Below, piece by piece: positions 8,325 through 17,385 of a DNA stretch of 64,000 nt. The position numbers and the translations under genes were made by a program. Numbering within the stretch: the stretch's first letter is position 1; every line of letters starts with the position of its first letter. Origin of the DNA: Alphaproteobacteria bacterium (GTDB taxonomy: Bacteria > Pseudomonadota > Alphaproteobacteria > Sphingomonadales > Sphingomonadaceae); assembly GCA_030426245.1 (NCBI GenBank), contig JAUHYZ010000001.1, forward strand, positions 62,001 through 126,000. Reading direction: 5' to 3'. Below the pieces are notes generated by a model. The model did not search any database, was not told where the DNA came from, and saw nothing but the letters and a program-made list of their open reading frames with translations.

Positions 8325-11300
8325 TTAGAAGTTAACGCGGACACCTGCGCGCCAGCGTGAACCAAGCGTGTCGTAGTAGACCGGGTTGGTCGGGCTACCC
8401 GTACCGTCGACCATGCCGCCACGGCCGCCACTGCCACTCGGCGACTTCGGCGGATCGACATCGAACAGGTTGCGCACTGACAGGAAGAATTCCGCAGTGC
8501 TGTCTCCTGACAGGCCGAACTCATAAGAGGCCGAAAGACCGGTATAGAGGCGTGAATCAACGTAGTTGTTGTTGATCCCGTTGACGTCGGTAGAATCGCA
8601 CTCCCCGCGGCTGACGTCACACCGGCGGATATCGTAGATACCCTCTGGAATGTACCTCATGTCACCCGTGATCTGGAAGCCGCCCGTCTCATAGGTGAGA
8701 TAACCCGTCAGAATGTATTCCGGCGGAGCGGCAAAGCCGCCAAATGTCGTACCACCTGTCTGGTTGACGTACTCTGTTCCACCATCGCCTGCTGCAAGCA
8801 GATCAACGGTGATCGAGTCGGTAACGGTTGCCAGACCGCGGAAGGTCAGCACACCCGGCATGCTGGCGCTCAGCCTGTCTAGCGGCAGACGGTAAAGCAG
8901 TTCGATATCGAAGCCGCTTGTCTTGAACTCGCCGACATTGGTGGCGCCGCGCAGGATCGATTCGATCCCGACACCTTGTGTACCACCCATGGTGACCACA
9001 CCGTCCTGATTTGCCTGGCGCTCGGCTGCCGAGAGATCAGCGTAGGAGGTGCCTGTTCCGTTCAGACCCGTGAAGAGACGATCACAACCGACATTTGCAT
9101 TGAAGCAAGCATCCGCCGTCTGTTGTGCGTCCAGCACCACGATCGCATCATTGATCGTGATGTCATAGTAGTCGACCGACAAGCGGAAGCCTTCAAGCGC
9201 TCCACTTGGCTGGAACACTGCGCCCACGGTCAGCGTGTTGCCGATTTCCGGGCTCAGCTGGAAGTTCGGCGGATACAAGACTTCGAGGAAGTCGCCCTGC
9301 GCCACGCCGTCTTCGTTGAGAGCCCATGGGCTGAAGATACGTCCAGCAGTGGGGCCATAGGCAGTCTTGCCCTGGTTGAAGTAAAGATCGACGAAAGAAG
9401 CGGCGCGAACGTCACGCGAGCGTGTCGCCCGGAAGCGCAACCAATCCGTGACTTCCCAATTGCCCGAAAGCTTCCAGGTGTCGAAACCCAGATCCTTGGA
9501 CTGGCCGGTGATGCCATCCGAATTCGTCTGCTGAGTGCGGCGATAAGCACCGTTGAATTCCAGATACTGGATCAGGGGCACGTCGCGCAGCAGCGGGACA
9601 TTGGCTTCGGCATAGCCTTCCAAGATCTTCAGGTCGCCGGCGTAGTCGCTGCCGAAGCCCTGATCGGAAACCGGAACGCCATTGGGCAGGGTGTTGTGAA
9701 GAGCCGATCCGTCTTCGAACCGGTATTCCGCACCCAGGGCCACGCCGATCGGGCCGGCCCAGCCGTCAAACACGTCGCCGCTCACGTTGAATGCGACGAC
9801 ATGCTGCACATAATCGAAGTCTTCTTGCGACGGACGGTAAGCGTAAGCGACTGCTTCCGGGTCCGGATTTCCACCGAGCAGATTGAGAGGTTTACAGCCG
9901 TCTGCATACGGCAGATTCCAGTGCTGGTACCAACTCGCTGGGGTCGCGGTGTTTTCAGTTGGAACAGGATTGGGGCCTGGTCCAACCAAGGTTCCGCGAC
10001 AAACGATATTTCCATTCGGTGTACCGCTGCCGACAATCCAGTTGCCGTCTTCGTCCTGCTGCATGGTGCGCATCATGCCTTCGTCCACCGCATCGAGTGC
10101 TGCGGCAAACAGAGGATTTGTGCGAAGACCCGCGATTTCAGCGAATTGCTGCGTCTTGCCGTACTGGTAATAAGCGTCCCAGTTCCAGTTCCTGCCGAAC
10201 AGTTCGAAATCGCCTTCAAGCCCGCCCATGAACCGGTAAGTTTCCAGATCGGTGGAGACGGTCCTGCGAGAGCCAGGTGCAACGACGCCGATGTGCTTGG
10301 CAATCACAAGGGGAAGGTTGTCGACGCCAGGCGCCTGCGACGAGTTGGTCGCCGTCGCCCATGAATCGCCCACCCCGGGTTCCCAGCCTTCGCCGCCGGG
10401 GAAGACACCGGTGCGCGTACTGTCGATCAGATCCGTCAACAGGATCTGTTCACCTGACGTGCGATCCAGATAGGTTACGCCCATCAAAAAGGCGTTGTCG
10501 GCGCGGATCGGAGACCCGGACGACGGGCCAAGCGAAAGGCCCTTAACCTTCGATTTGCGCATCCCGTAAGACGCTTCGAAAATTGCCGTGATCCCGTCCG
10601 ATATTTCGTAATCGGCGCGAGCGAAGAGCGAGGCACGCTCAACTTCCGGCCTCAATTGTACTTCGGACCACAAGGAACAATCAATCAAGCAATCGCCGCC
10701 CTGGCGCGCATAGAAGCCGATGCCTTGGGTGAAATCACCCTGCTCGAAATCGATCGCCTCGCTGCCATCGGCAGTGAAGGTGATATTCCGAAGGGCAGGA
10801 TCGTTTACACGGCCGGTTCGCGTGCCGCGCAGCACACCGTGGATATCATAGTTGGTGTAGGCCGTATTATCGAGACGGAGATAATGCGCCCTACCGAAAT
10901 CGTCTGCGCCAGGCGTCGCGTAGTCAGCATTGAGAACCGCACCGGGCGATTCGGCACACCATTCGCGCGCATAGACGCAATCGCCGACTTCGCCATTGTC
11001 CTGATATTCGCCGCCGATAATGAAGTGGCCACGGCCATCAGCGAATTCAGTGCCGTAGGCGAGCGCCGCGTGGAAGCTGGTGCCGTCACCCCGGAAGGTT
11101 TCGCCGTAGTCGATCTGCGCCTTGATGCCATCGAGCTGCTTGTCGAGGATGACGTTCACGACGCCTGCAAGCGCGTCCGTACCGTATGCGGCCGATGCAC
11201 CACCCGTCACCGTTTCGATGCTCTGGACGAGGATCGACGGGATCAAGTTCATGTCAACGCCGCCGCCCGTAGTGGAGGGCACGAAACGCCGCGTATCGAC

Positions 11301-11708
11301 CAAGGTCAGCGTGCGCACGCCATTGGCGGGGTTGAGGCCGCGCAAGTTGGCAATCGATGCGCCGATATTGGGCTGATCGGTATTCGCTGTCAGGCCGACA
11401 TTGGTGTCGGATGCCGTCGAAACGTTTTGCGGCAATGTCTGCAGCGTTTCACCCACATTGACCTGGCCGAGTGCCGCGATCGTGTCGGCGCCGATAACCG
11501 TAACCGGCGTTGTCGATGTGAAGGTGGAGCGTCCGATGCGCGATCCCGTCACAACGATAGCTTCACCCTGGCTGCTGCTTGCCGCATCGCTCTCTGCGGG
11601 TAGCGCTTCGTCATTCTGCGCTACGGCTTGTGATGCTGGCACAAGTGCCGCCAATGCCATGGCAACGGCGGAGCCGCGCGCCATCAGTCTAAGAGATTGT
11701 GTTTTCAT
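8325..11708 (-). CDS. TonB-dependent outer-membrane receptor, copy 2
   Basis: This 1127-residue receptor is paralogous to the one at 4478-7774. Residues 1-31 are the signal peptide (ALVPASQAVAQ at the cleavage region). The plug begins at GEAIVVTGSRIGRSTF and the barrel ends RAGVRVNF. Long stretches are identical to copy 1, for example STFTSTTPVTVIGADTIA, while the barrel loops differ. That would fit divergence in ligand recognition after duplication. The ATG at 11708 has a GGGAGAGAGG ribosome site. Its operator at 11783-11796 and its terminator at 8266-8304 match those of copy 1, so a whole transcription unit was duplicated. It lies between two units that share the same operator type. Confidence 0.94.
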   Translation of the reverse strand: MKTQSLRLMARGSAVAMALAALVPASQAVAQNDEALPAESDAASSSQGEAIVVTGSRIGRSTFTSTTPVTVIGADTIAALGQVNVGETLQTLPQNVSTASDTNVGLTANTDQPNIGASIANLRGLNPANGVRTLTLVDTRRFVPSTTGGGVDMNLIPSILVQSIETVTGGASAAYGTDALAGVVNVILDKQLDGIKAQIDYGETFRGDGTSFHAALAYGTEFADGRGHFIIGGEYQDNGEVGDCVYAREWCAESPGAVLNADYATPGADDFGRAHYLRLDNTAYTNYDIHGVLRGTRTGRVNDPALRNITFTADGSEAIDFEQGDFTQGIGFYARQGGDCLIDCSLWSEVQLRPEVERASLFARADYEISDGITAIFEASYGMRKSKVKGLSLGPSSGSPIRADNAFLMGVTYLDRTSGEQILLTDLIDSTRTGVFPGGEGWEPGVGDSWATATNSSQAPGVDNLPLVIAKHIGVVAPGSRRTVSTDLETYRFMGGLEGDFELFGRNWNWDAYYQYGKTQQFAEIAGLRTNPLFAAALDAVDEGMMRTMQQDEDGNWIVGSGTPNGNIVCRGTLVGPGPNPVPTENTATPASWYQHWNLPYADGCKPLNLLGGNPDPEAVAYAYRPSQEDFDYVQHVVAFNVSGDVFDGWAGPIGVALGAEYRFEDGSALHNTLPNGVPVSDQGFGSDYAGDLKILEGYAEANVPLLRDVPLIQYLEFNGAYRRTQQTNSDGITGQSKDLGFDTWKLSGNWEVTDWLRFRATRSRDVRAASFVDLYFNQGKTAYGPTAGRIFSPWALNEDGVAQGDFLEVLYPPNFQLSPEIGNTLTVGAVFQPSGALEGFRLSVDYYDITINDAIVVLDAQQTADACFNANVGCDRLFTGLNGTGTSYADLSAAERQANQDGVVTMGGTQGVGIESILRGATNVGEFKTSGFDIELLYRLPLDRLSASMPGVLTFRGLATVTDSITVDLLAAGDGGTEYVNQTGGTTFGGFAAPPEYILTGYLTYETGGFQITGDMRYIPEGIYDIRRCDVSRGECDSTDVNGINNNYVDSRLYTGLSASYEFGLSGDSTAEFFLSVRNLFDVDPPKSPSGSGGRGGMVDGTGSPTNPVYYDTLGSRWRAGVRVNF

Positions 11709-12048
11709 GGTACCTCTCTCCCTGCAATCCCATCCAAAAATTTCGGGTTCTGCCCCTCATCCGGAGGCTGACCCATTCAATCTGATACCGGTACCAATTG
11801 ACCGGTCTTTTTTTATTCGCAGGCCTTCTTTTGTACGTTCACGAGATAAGGGCCTTGCTTTGGGCCGACACATTCGGTGCCGGCATTTCGTTGCCCGATA
11901 CGGGGGCGACCAAAAATTGACTGATCGCCGCAGATATTCAAGCTATAGAAACCAGCTATGCGCGCAAAGTATGATTGCAGCATAGTGGAAAACATTAACG
12001 TATACTGATATCTCCCTTTTTGATCTGCTGTTTGCTGCTCGTGAATCC
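11709..12048. other. 340-bp intergenic region upstream of TonB receptor 2
   Basis: The first 90 bp contain the receptor leader, which shares the string CCCATCCAAAAATT (11729-11742) with the leader of receptor 1 (7795-7808), and the operator at 11783-11796. A second ACCGGT core at 11801-11806 lies 14 bp further. The rest, down to the stop of the BKACE 2 gene, shows no gene and no clear terminator. Confidence 0.6.
11783..11796 (-). promoter_or_regulatory. LacI-type operator upstream of TonB receptor 2
   Basis: TGATACCGGTACCA matches the consensus at 13 of 14 positions, with the perfect TACCGGTA core at 11786-11793. It lies about 75-88 bp before the receptor ATG, the same spacing as at copy 1. 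Confidence 0.78.
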
Positions 12049-12996
12049 TTATGAGCTGGCGGCTGCCGGGCTCTTGTGCAGGTTGATGTTATCGCGGCCT
12101 TTCAGCTCCAACATCTCTCTGGCTTCGGCTGGAGTTGCAATTTCCAGTCCGAGTTCATTCAAGATGGTGCGGATCTTCAAAACCTGCTGCGCATTGCTGG
12201 AGGCGAGCTGCCCTTTCGCGATGAACAGGCTGTCCTCCAGTCCGACCCGAACACTCGAACCCATCAATGCGCCCATTGTGCATACGGGCATCTGATGGCG
12301 GCCGGCCCCGAATATTGACCAGATATAATCCTTTCCGAACAGGCGGTCTGCCGTCTGACGCATGAAATAGACGCTGTCCGGATCCGCTCCCAAACACCCT
12401 TTAACGCCCAGAACCGTCTGAATCAGAAATGGGGGCTTGAGCATTCCGCGGTCGGCGAAATGCGCAACGTTGTAGAGATGGCCGAGCTCGTAACATTCCA
12501 TCTCGAAGCGCGTACCCCCTGGGCCCAGCGTTTCGATGATAGTCCTGATGTCGCGGAAAGTGTTTTTCGAGATGATATCTTCGGAACCGACGATGAAGTC
12601 CCGTTCCCACTGATGCTTGAAATCGTATCGATCGGCGAGTTCGAACAGGCCGGGATTGGTGCAGCCCATATTGAGCGAGCAAAGTTCCGGACTGACTGCC
12701 ACTGCAGCGCGTATGCGGTCTTCAATGCTCATTCCGGGCGCGCCGCCGGTCGAGATGTTGATGACGGCATCCGTTTGCTCATGAAGTTGCGGAAGGAACT
12801 GCATGAAGACTTCGGGAGAGGGCGTGGGGCGCCCGTCCTCCGGGTCGCGAGCATGAAGGTGCAGAATAGCTGCGCCAGCCTTTGCTGCGGCGATGCCTTC
12901 CTTGGCGATCTCCTCAGGCGTCACGGGAAGAAATTGGGACATCGTCGGCGTGTGCATGCTGCCGGTCAGCGCACAGCTTATGATTACCTTGCTCAT
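12049..12996 (-). CDS. BKACE family (DUF849) beta-keto acid cleavage enzyme, copy 2
   Basis: This 315-residue BKACE enzyme has the zinc-ligand histidines H46 and H48 in ILHLHARDPEDGRP, at exactly the same positions as in copy 1, and the FGAGRHQMP segment near the C-terminus. The predicted chemistry is cleavage of a beta-keto acid with acetyl-CoA to acetoacetate and a new acyl-CoA. The open frame continues upstream, but ATG 12996 gives the conserved start SKVIISCALTG and has a GGCGGAGAGAG ribosome site. It is a single-gene unit with its own operator at 13038-13051. The sequence outside the motifs is clearly different from copy 1, so the two probably act on different keto acids. Confidence 0.88.
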   Translation of the reverse strand: MSKVIISCALTGSMHTPTMSQFLPVTPEEIAKEGIAAAKAGAAILHLHARDPEDGRPTPSPEVFMQFLPQLHEQTDAVINISTGGAPGMSIEDRIRAAVAVSPELCSLNMGCTNPGLFELADRYDFKHQWERDFIVGSEDIISKNTFRDIRTIIETLGPGGTRFEMECYELGHLYNVAHFADRGMLKPPFLIQTVLGVKGCLGADPDSVYFMRQTADRLFGKDYIWSIFGAGRHQMPVCTMGALMGSSVRVGLEDSLFIAKGQLASSNAQQVLKIRTILNELGLEIATPAEAREMLELKGRDNINLHKSPAAASS

Positions 12997-13037
12997 CTCT
13001 CTCCGCCCAAGTTTATCGTTGTGGCTTTGATGGTTAC

Positions 13038-13051
13038 AGATACCGGTAACA
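13038..13051 (-). promoter_or_regulatory. LacI-type operator upstream of BKACE 2
   Basis: AGATACCGGTAACA matches the consensus at 13 of 14 positions (core TACCGGTA 13041-13048). It lies 42-55 bp before the BKACE 2 ATG, where bound repressor would block the promoter. Confidence 0.75.
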
Positions 13052-13251
13052 AGCCTTTGCGGCAACCCTTAGTGGGGCGTTCCGGTGTAAGTGTGACATA
13101 TCTGCCGAAATCAAACCTTGGCGCCTTGAGATGGCCGGAAATCCTGACTTTATCAGCCAGGCTTGCATCTCATTGGGTGATTTTGTCCGGCTCTGCCGAG
13201 CAGATAGCTTGCTTTCCACAGGTGCCGGATCGGGCGTCGGAGAGAAATTTG

Positions 13252-14049
13252 TCAGCTTCGTACAACCGTATCCACGTCGAGTCGCACGACCCCGTCGAGG
13301 TCCGGCTTCCAGGCAGGATAGCGGCTGAGCACGAGCGGGTCGTGCCCCGGAATGATATGGTCCTGCGACGTAGCGAGTTCTCTCATCCGGTCGTAGCCGG
13401 CCAGCATGTCGCCCACGTCATGCACGACCGGGAAGGGCCGATATTGCTCGAAATTGGCGTAGAAATGGGCCGCATCCGATCCGAGTACGACCCAGCCGCG
13501 CTTCGTCTTTACCCTCGTGATCTGCAACCCGCGCGTATGCCCGCCAACGCGGTGGACGGTTATGCCGGGGCAGATCTCGCTCTCGCCGTCATGGAAGTGC
13601 ACACGGTCCTGATAGACGCGCGTCACCATGGCGCCGACATCTTCCGGTTCATAGGCGTGCCGCATGTAATCGTGGCACATGCAGCGCCCGGTGCAGAAGT
13701 CCATCTCCATGTCCTGGATATGGTATTTCGCATTCGGGAACATGTCGCGGTTTCCGGCATGATCGAAATGCATGTGTGAAATGATGATATCCTGGACCGA
13801 CGATGGCTCGATCCCGACTGCCTTCAGGCCTTCTTCCACCGGGCGCACGATCTGGCGCCCGCGCTTCCTGCCCATTGCGGCATCGAAGCCTGTATCCAGC
13901 AGGTAGGTCCGCTCATCGCCGACGATCGCCCAGACGAAATAATCGAGCGCCATCGGCCCATCATGCTCATCGCCATTGATGAAGTTCGATCGCGCCGTGC
14001 GGTCATGATGGCCGTATCGAATGGCGTAGATTTCGAACTCGTCGCTCAT
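13252..14049 (-). CDS. Metallo-beta-lactamase-fold hydrolase, lactonase-like
   Basis: This 265-residue protein has the dinuclear zinc motif HMHFDHAG and the later metal ligands in VGGHTRG, LGSDAAHFY and IPGHDPL. This layout matches the AHL-lactonase/quinolone-type branch of the metallo-beta-lactamase superfamily. In a catabolic operon the likely job is opening a lactone formed from an oxidised sugar or keto acid, rather than quorum quenching, but both are possible. An upstream ATG gives four extra residues; ATG 14049 is chosen because GGGAAGA lies just before it. It is the last gene of the minus-strand operon that begins at 17179, following the HIBADH-like gene by 31 bp. Confidence 0.82.
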   Translation of the reverse strand: MSDEFEIYAIRYGHHDRTARSNFINGDEHDGPMALDYFVWAIVGDERTYLLDTGFDAAMGRKRGRQIVRPVEEGLKAVGIEPSSVQDIIISHMHFDHAGNRDMFPNAKYHIQDMEMDFCTGRCMCHDYMRHAYEPEDVGAMVTRVYQDRVHFHDGESEICPGITVHRVGGHTRGLQITRVKTKRGWVVLGSDAAHFYANFEQYRPFPVVHDVGDMLAGYDRMRELATSQDHIIPGHDPLVLSRYPAWKPDLDGVVRLDVDTVVRS

Positions 14050-14080
14050 GCATCTTCCCACGATTGATTTCTATGGGCTG

Positions 14081-14968
14081 TCAGCCGATTTCGACCCCGG
14101 CCCATTGTTCGGCGATCTTCGCCATACAGGTGAAGTCGGACTCGGGGCCATAGCGCGCATTGGTAAAGTTCAGCATGGTCCGGGCCGCGGTCCCTGTCGG
14201 CATGGGAACGCCCAGCGCTTCCGCTTCGTCCAGGCACAATCTTACATCCTTCAGCGATAGCCCGGTCGCGAAACCGTAATCGAAGCCGCGGGTCAGAACC
14301 GAGCGCGGAAACTTGTCGACGGTGGCGCTGTTCCGCCCGCTCGAGACGTTGATGACGTCGAGCATCAACTTGGGATCGAGACCGGCCTTGACGCCCAGCG
14401 CCATCCCTTCGGAAGTAATGGCCAACGCTGAAACGGACATGATATTGTTGATGAGCTTCATCATCTGGCCCTGTCCAGCCTCTTCCCCGACGTGAAATGT
14501 CTTGCCGAGATTGGCCAGCAGCGGTTCGATCTCCTCCCAGACCGGGGTGGGGCAGGCAACCATCAGGGCGAGGGTTCCCGCGAGTGCGCCCGGGCGTCCG
14601 CCGCTTACCGGCGCATCGGCCAGGATGATCCCGGCTTCGTTCAGCTGCTCAGCGATTTGGGCCGACATGCGCGGGCCGGTTGTGGACAGGTCGACGATGA
14701 TCCTTGGGGATCCCGCCGCGACGCCGCCTTCGCCCAGCGCAACGTCATGTACGATTTGCGGCGTCGGCAGGCTCAAGAAGACGATGTCGCAGCGCTCGCC
14801 AACTTCGGCGACGGAGCCGGCCATCTCGCCGCCGGCTTCGATCAGCGATTTGCCGGCCTCCGCGGATTGGTCAAAGCCGATCACGGAATGGCCGGCGCTT
14901 GCCAGCCGCGGCGCCATCGCGCTGCCCATGCTTCCCAGACCGACAAATCCCAGCACCGTACTCGACAT
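14081..14968 (-). CDS. NAD-binding 3-hydroxyisobutyrate / tartronate-semialdehyde dehydrogenase family protein
   Basis: The protein (295 aa) has an N-terminal Rossmann motif GFVGLGSMGSAMAPRL, the substrate signature DAPVSGGRPGALAGTL and the catalytic lysine in QMMKLINN. This is the beta-hydroxyacid dehydrogenase family, which interconverts 3-hydroxy acids and semialdehydes with NAD(P)H. It lies 14 bp after the upstream SDR in the operon 17179-13252. Tartronate semialdehyde reductase, 3-hydroxyisobutyrate dehydrogenase and L-threonate 2-dehydrogenase all belong here. The nearby DUF1537 kinase and acid-sugar enzymes make a threonate-type 2-dehydrogenase worth considering. The sequence alone does not decide the substrate. 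Confidence 0.86.
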   Translation of the reverse strand: MSSTVLGFVGLGSMGSAMAPRLASAGHSVIGFDQSAEAGKSLIEAGGEMAGSVAEVGERCDIVFLSLPTPQIVHDVALGEGGVAAGSPRIIVDLSTTGPRMSAQIAEQLNEAGIILADAPVSGGRPGALAGTLALMVACPTPVWEEIEPLLANLGKTFHVGEEAGQGQMMKLINNIMSVSALAITSEGMALGVKAGLDPKLMLDVINVSSGRNSATVDKFPRSVLTRGFDYGFATGLSLKDVRLCLDEAEALGVPMPTGTAARTMLNFTNARYGPESDFTCMAKIAEQWAGVEIG

Positions 14969-14982
14969 AATCTTCCTATCCT

Positions 14983-15783
14983 TCAGCTTTGTGCCAGCCA
15001 GCCGCCTTCGACCGGCAGAATCGCTCCATTCATGTCGATTCCCGCCGGGCCGCAGAGCAAAAGCATCAGTTCGACGATGCTGGCCTGATTGATGAACTTA
15101 CCGCTCGGTTGCTTGCCGGCCAGGAACTTCCGCTCGGCATCTTCGCGGCTTAGACCTTCGGCTTCGACAAGTTCGTCGATGCGCGCGTCGATGCTCGGGG
15201 TAAGGACCGTGCCGGGCGTCAGCGCATGGCAGCTGATCGGTCCGCCCGACACTTCCATGGCAATGGCGCGCGTCAGGCCCTGCAAGGCGGCTTTGGTCGA
15301 GATATAATCGACCCGGTTCTCTGTACCGCGAGAACCGTAGACCGAGGTCAGGTTGAATATGCGCCCATATCCTGCCTCTTGCATGACTGGCAGAAGGCGC
15401 TGCGTGGCCAGAAAGGCCGCAGTCAAGTTCACGGCGAGCGCGCGATTCCAATGATTCATCGGGAATTCGGCGATCGAGGCAAAATGCCTGACTACTGCGT
15501 TGTTGACGAGGATTTCCACGGAACCGAAGATTTCGATTGCCTTGTCGATCATCGCATTGACTTCGCTTTCTTGCGAAAGGTCGGCATGGCAATATTGGCA
15601 ATCAACGCCTGTCTTTTCACCCAGCTCCGCGCAAAGCTTGTCACCGATTTCACGATCGACGATATCCACGATCAGGATATTGGCACCTCGCGATGCGAGA
15701 CCGTTCGCGAAAGAGGCGCCCAGGCCGCCCAGCGCCCCAGTGACCAGCGCCGTGCGCCCTTGAAGGAACTTCCCCTCAGGCAA
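14983..15783 (-). CDS. Short-chain dehydrogenase/reductase
   Basis: This classical SDR of 266 residues has the cofactor motif TGALGGLG, the NNAVV element, the catalytic serine in NLTSVYGS and the YISTK tyrosine/lysine pair. The C-terminus PVEGGWLAQ is typical. It starts 8 bp inside the end of the MmgE/PrpD gene, so translation is likely coupled. An acidic residue (D41, in VDIVDRE) after the second strand suggests NAD(H) preference. The substrate is a secondary alcohol or ketone intermediate of the operon's pathway. It resembles 3-hydroxybutyrate/glucose-dehydrogenase-type SDRs only generally, so I give no specific name. Confidence 0.85.
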   Translation of the reverse strand: MPEGKFLQGRTALVTGALGGLGASFANGLASRGANILIVDIVDREIGDKLCAELGEKTGVDCQYCHADLSQESEVNAMIDKAIEIFGSVEILVNNAVVRHFASIAEFPMNHWNRALAVNLTAAFLATQRLLPVMQEAGYGRIFNLTSVYGSRGTENRVDYISTKAALQGLTRAIAMEVSGGPISCHALTPGTVLTPSIDARIDELVEAEGLSREDAERKFLAGKQPSGKFINQASIVELMLLLCGPAGIDMNGAILPVEGGWLAQS

Positions 15784-17179
15784 GGTTCGTCTCGTAAGCA
15801 GCGGCAGGCACGGTCAATCTTGTCAGCGCGGATGCATCCGGCATCCGGTCCAGCGACAAGGCGGCTTCCAGCACTTGCCCGATCGCGTCTTCGGAGATCA
15901 CGCCTTCGGCATTCTCGCGGAATTTGCCGGTAATTTCCGCCTCGGTCATCGGATTCTCTGCCGAACCGCGATTGTGTTCTTCCACCTCTTCCAGAACCGT
16001 ACCATCGGCCAGTTCTATGCGGACGATACCCTTGAACTGCTCGGGCCCCGGCAGGCTTTCATCTGCGGTATATTCGATGCGGTCGGCAAGCGAGAGTATT
16101 TCGGGATTGCGGAGCGATTGCTCGGCATAGGAATGGCGGCCCAATTCGCCGGTCACAAGCGCTTCGGCCAGCGTGTATTGCAAGCTGACGCGGCCATGCG
16201 AATCTGTAAGTGGGCGCCGTTTTTCCGAAAGCGGTTCGCACACGATCCCCACGATATAGGGCGGAACCGGGCAAGTGATGCGTTCGACCTGTGCGGGTTC
16301 GATGGAATGCTCGCGTCCCAGCCGCAGGATCGCGTCGATATAGGGATGGATGACATGTGCAGCCGGGAATGGCTTGAACGATGCATTGCGGCTGTCCCAC
16401 CGATTTCCGAGATCGAGCGTCAGGCGGCCAAGATCGGCGACCGGCTCTTCGGTTTGGAGGTGCGACGCAAACAGCCCCCAGCGTCCTTCGAACACTTCGG
16501 CAGGGCCTGTCGCGCCTTCGGCTGCCAGCTTGGCCGCAACGATTCCGCTTTGAGCGGCCCAGCCGGGATGGAGGAATTTGGACTGGGTCCCGTCTACCCA
16601 GCATTGGACCAGGCCCGATGCGAAACTGCCCACGATCCCCAGGGCGTTTTGAATCTTCGATGCTTCGGCTCCCAGCATCGCGCTGCCGAGGCAGGCGACG
16701 CCGAACGGCGCGAATAGCGCCGATGGGTGAAAGCCGCGCTTGTGAAACTGGCTGGGCGCAACGCTGCCGACGCGGCAGGCAATCTCGTTCGAAATCGCAA
16801 CGGCGCGTATCAGTTCGCGCCCGCTGACTTGCAGCTCGTCCGCCATGGCGAGGGCGGCCGCCACTGACGGACTGCTCATATGCACAATCGATTCGTTGTG
16901 CGTATCGTCATACTCAAGCGCCTGCGACAACGCGCCATTAATGAAGGCGGCGCCTGGCATACTGCAGGTCTGCGCCGAGCCCCACAGGCGGCTTTTTGCG
17001 CCGGGGTAGAGTGATGCGGTTCCCCTAACGGATTTCCCGAAGGGCGTTGTGCTGCCCGCCAGGGAAAGCCCGATGACATCGAGCACGCGCAGCCGCGTCG
17101 CCGCCACGACGTCTTCCGGAATTTGGTCGAACCCTGTCTCCGCAGCCCATTGGGCCATGGTTTTCGAGAAAGTCCCCAA
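15776..17179 (-). CDS. MmgE/PrpD family protein, copy 1
   Basis: At 467 residues it has the typical family length. The N-terminal helical domain contains VLDVIGLSLAGS and the conserved NGALSQALEYDDTHN segment; the middle contains RGFHPSALFAPFG and WAAQSGIVAAKLAAEG. The family includes 2-methylcitrate dehydratase, cis-aconitate decarboxylase, and hydratases or epimerases of polycarboxylates. It is the first gene of a four-gene minus-strand operon (MmgE/PrpD, SDR, HIBADH-like, MBL hydrolase) and has its own LacI-type operator 31-44 bp upstream. It diverges from the LacI regulator gene. It should act on a hydroxylated di- or tricarboxylate, but which one is not shown. Confidence 0.86.
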   Translation of the reverse strand: MGTFSKTMAQWAAETGFDQIPEDVVAATRLRVLDVIGLSLAGSTTPFGKSVRGTASLYPGAKSRLWGSAQTCSMPGAAFINGALSQALEYDDTHNESIVHMSSPSVAAALAMADELQVSGRELIRAVAISNEIACRVGSVAPSQFHKRGFHPSALFAPFGVACLGSAMLGAEASKIQNALGIVGSFASGLVQCWVDGTQSKFLHPGWAAQSGIVAAKLAAEGATGPAEVFEGRWGLFASHLQTEEPVADLGRLTLDLGNRWDSRNASFKPFPAAHVIHPYIDAILRLGREHSIEPAQVERITCPVPPYIVGIVCEPLSEKRRPLTDSHGRVSLQYTLAEALVTGELGRHSYAEQSLRNPEILSLADRIEYTADESLPGPEQFKGIVRIELADGTVLEEVEEHNRGSAENPMTEAEITGKFRENAEGVISEDAIGQVLEAALSLDRMPDASALTRLTVPAAAYETNLA

Positions 17180-17209
17180 TGCTCTTTCGCACCCTCAAAA
17201 TAGTCATTA

Positions 17210-17223
17210 AGTTACCGGTATCA
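17210..17223 (+). promoter_or_regulatory. LacI-type operator between the MmgE/PrpD operon and the lacI-family gene
   Basis: AGTTACCGGTATCA matches the consensus at 13 of 14 positions (core TACCGGTA 17213-17220). It is 31 bp before the MmgE/PrpD start and about 160 bp before the regulator start, so it could control the operon and also give autoregulation. Confidence 0.8.
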
Positions 17224-17385
17224 AAAATCGGTTACGCTGCCTTGGGCGCCTACGCAAGAGGGGCATTGCCGCGATCGCGTTCATAAGCCTAAATAAGCTA
17301 GGTACGGCTTCGCGGATTGGGCAGCGATTTCCGCGTTGTGTTACGGCGTAGCTGCTGGGGCGTTGAAAAAATTGGGAGAGCACAA

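Noticed and set aside
8976-10364. Long plus-strand open frame of 462 codons
   Set aside because: It is fully antisense to TonB receptor 2 and its translation is a low-complexity shadow rich in R, A, D and I with no domain; the receptor frame is unquestionable.
12460-13779. Plus-strand open frame of 439 codons
   Set aside because: It is antisense to BKACE 2, to the operator and to the MBL hydrolase; it crosses a promoter region and shows no family motif.
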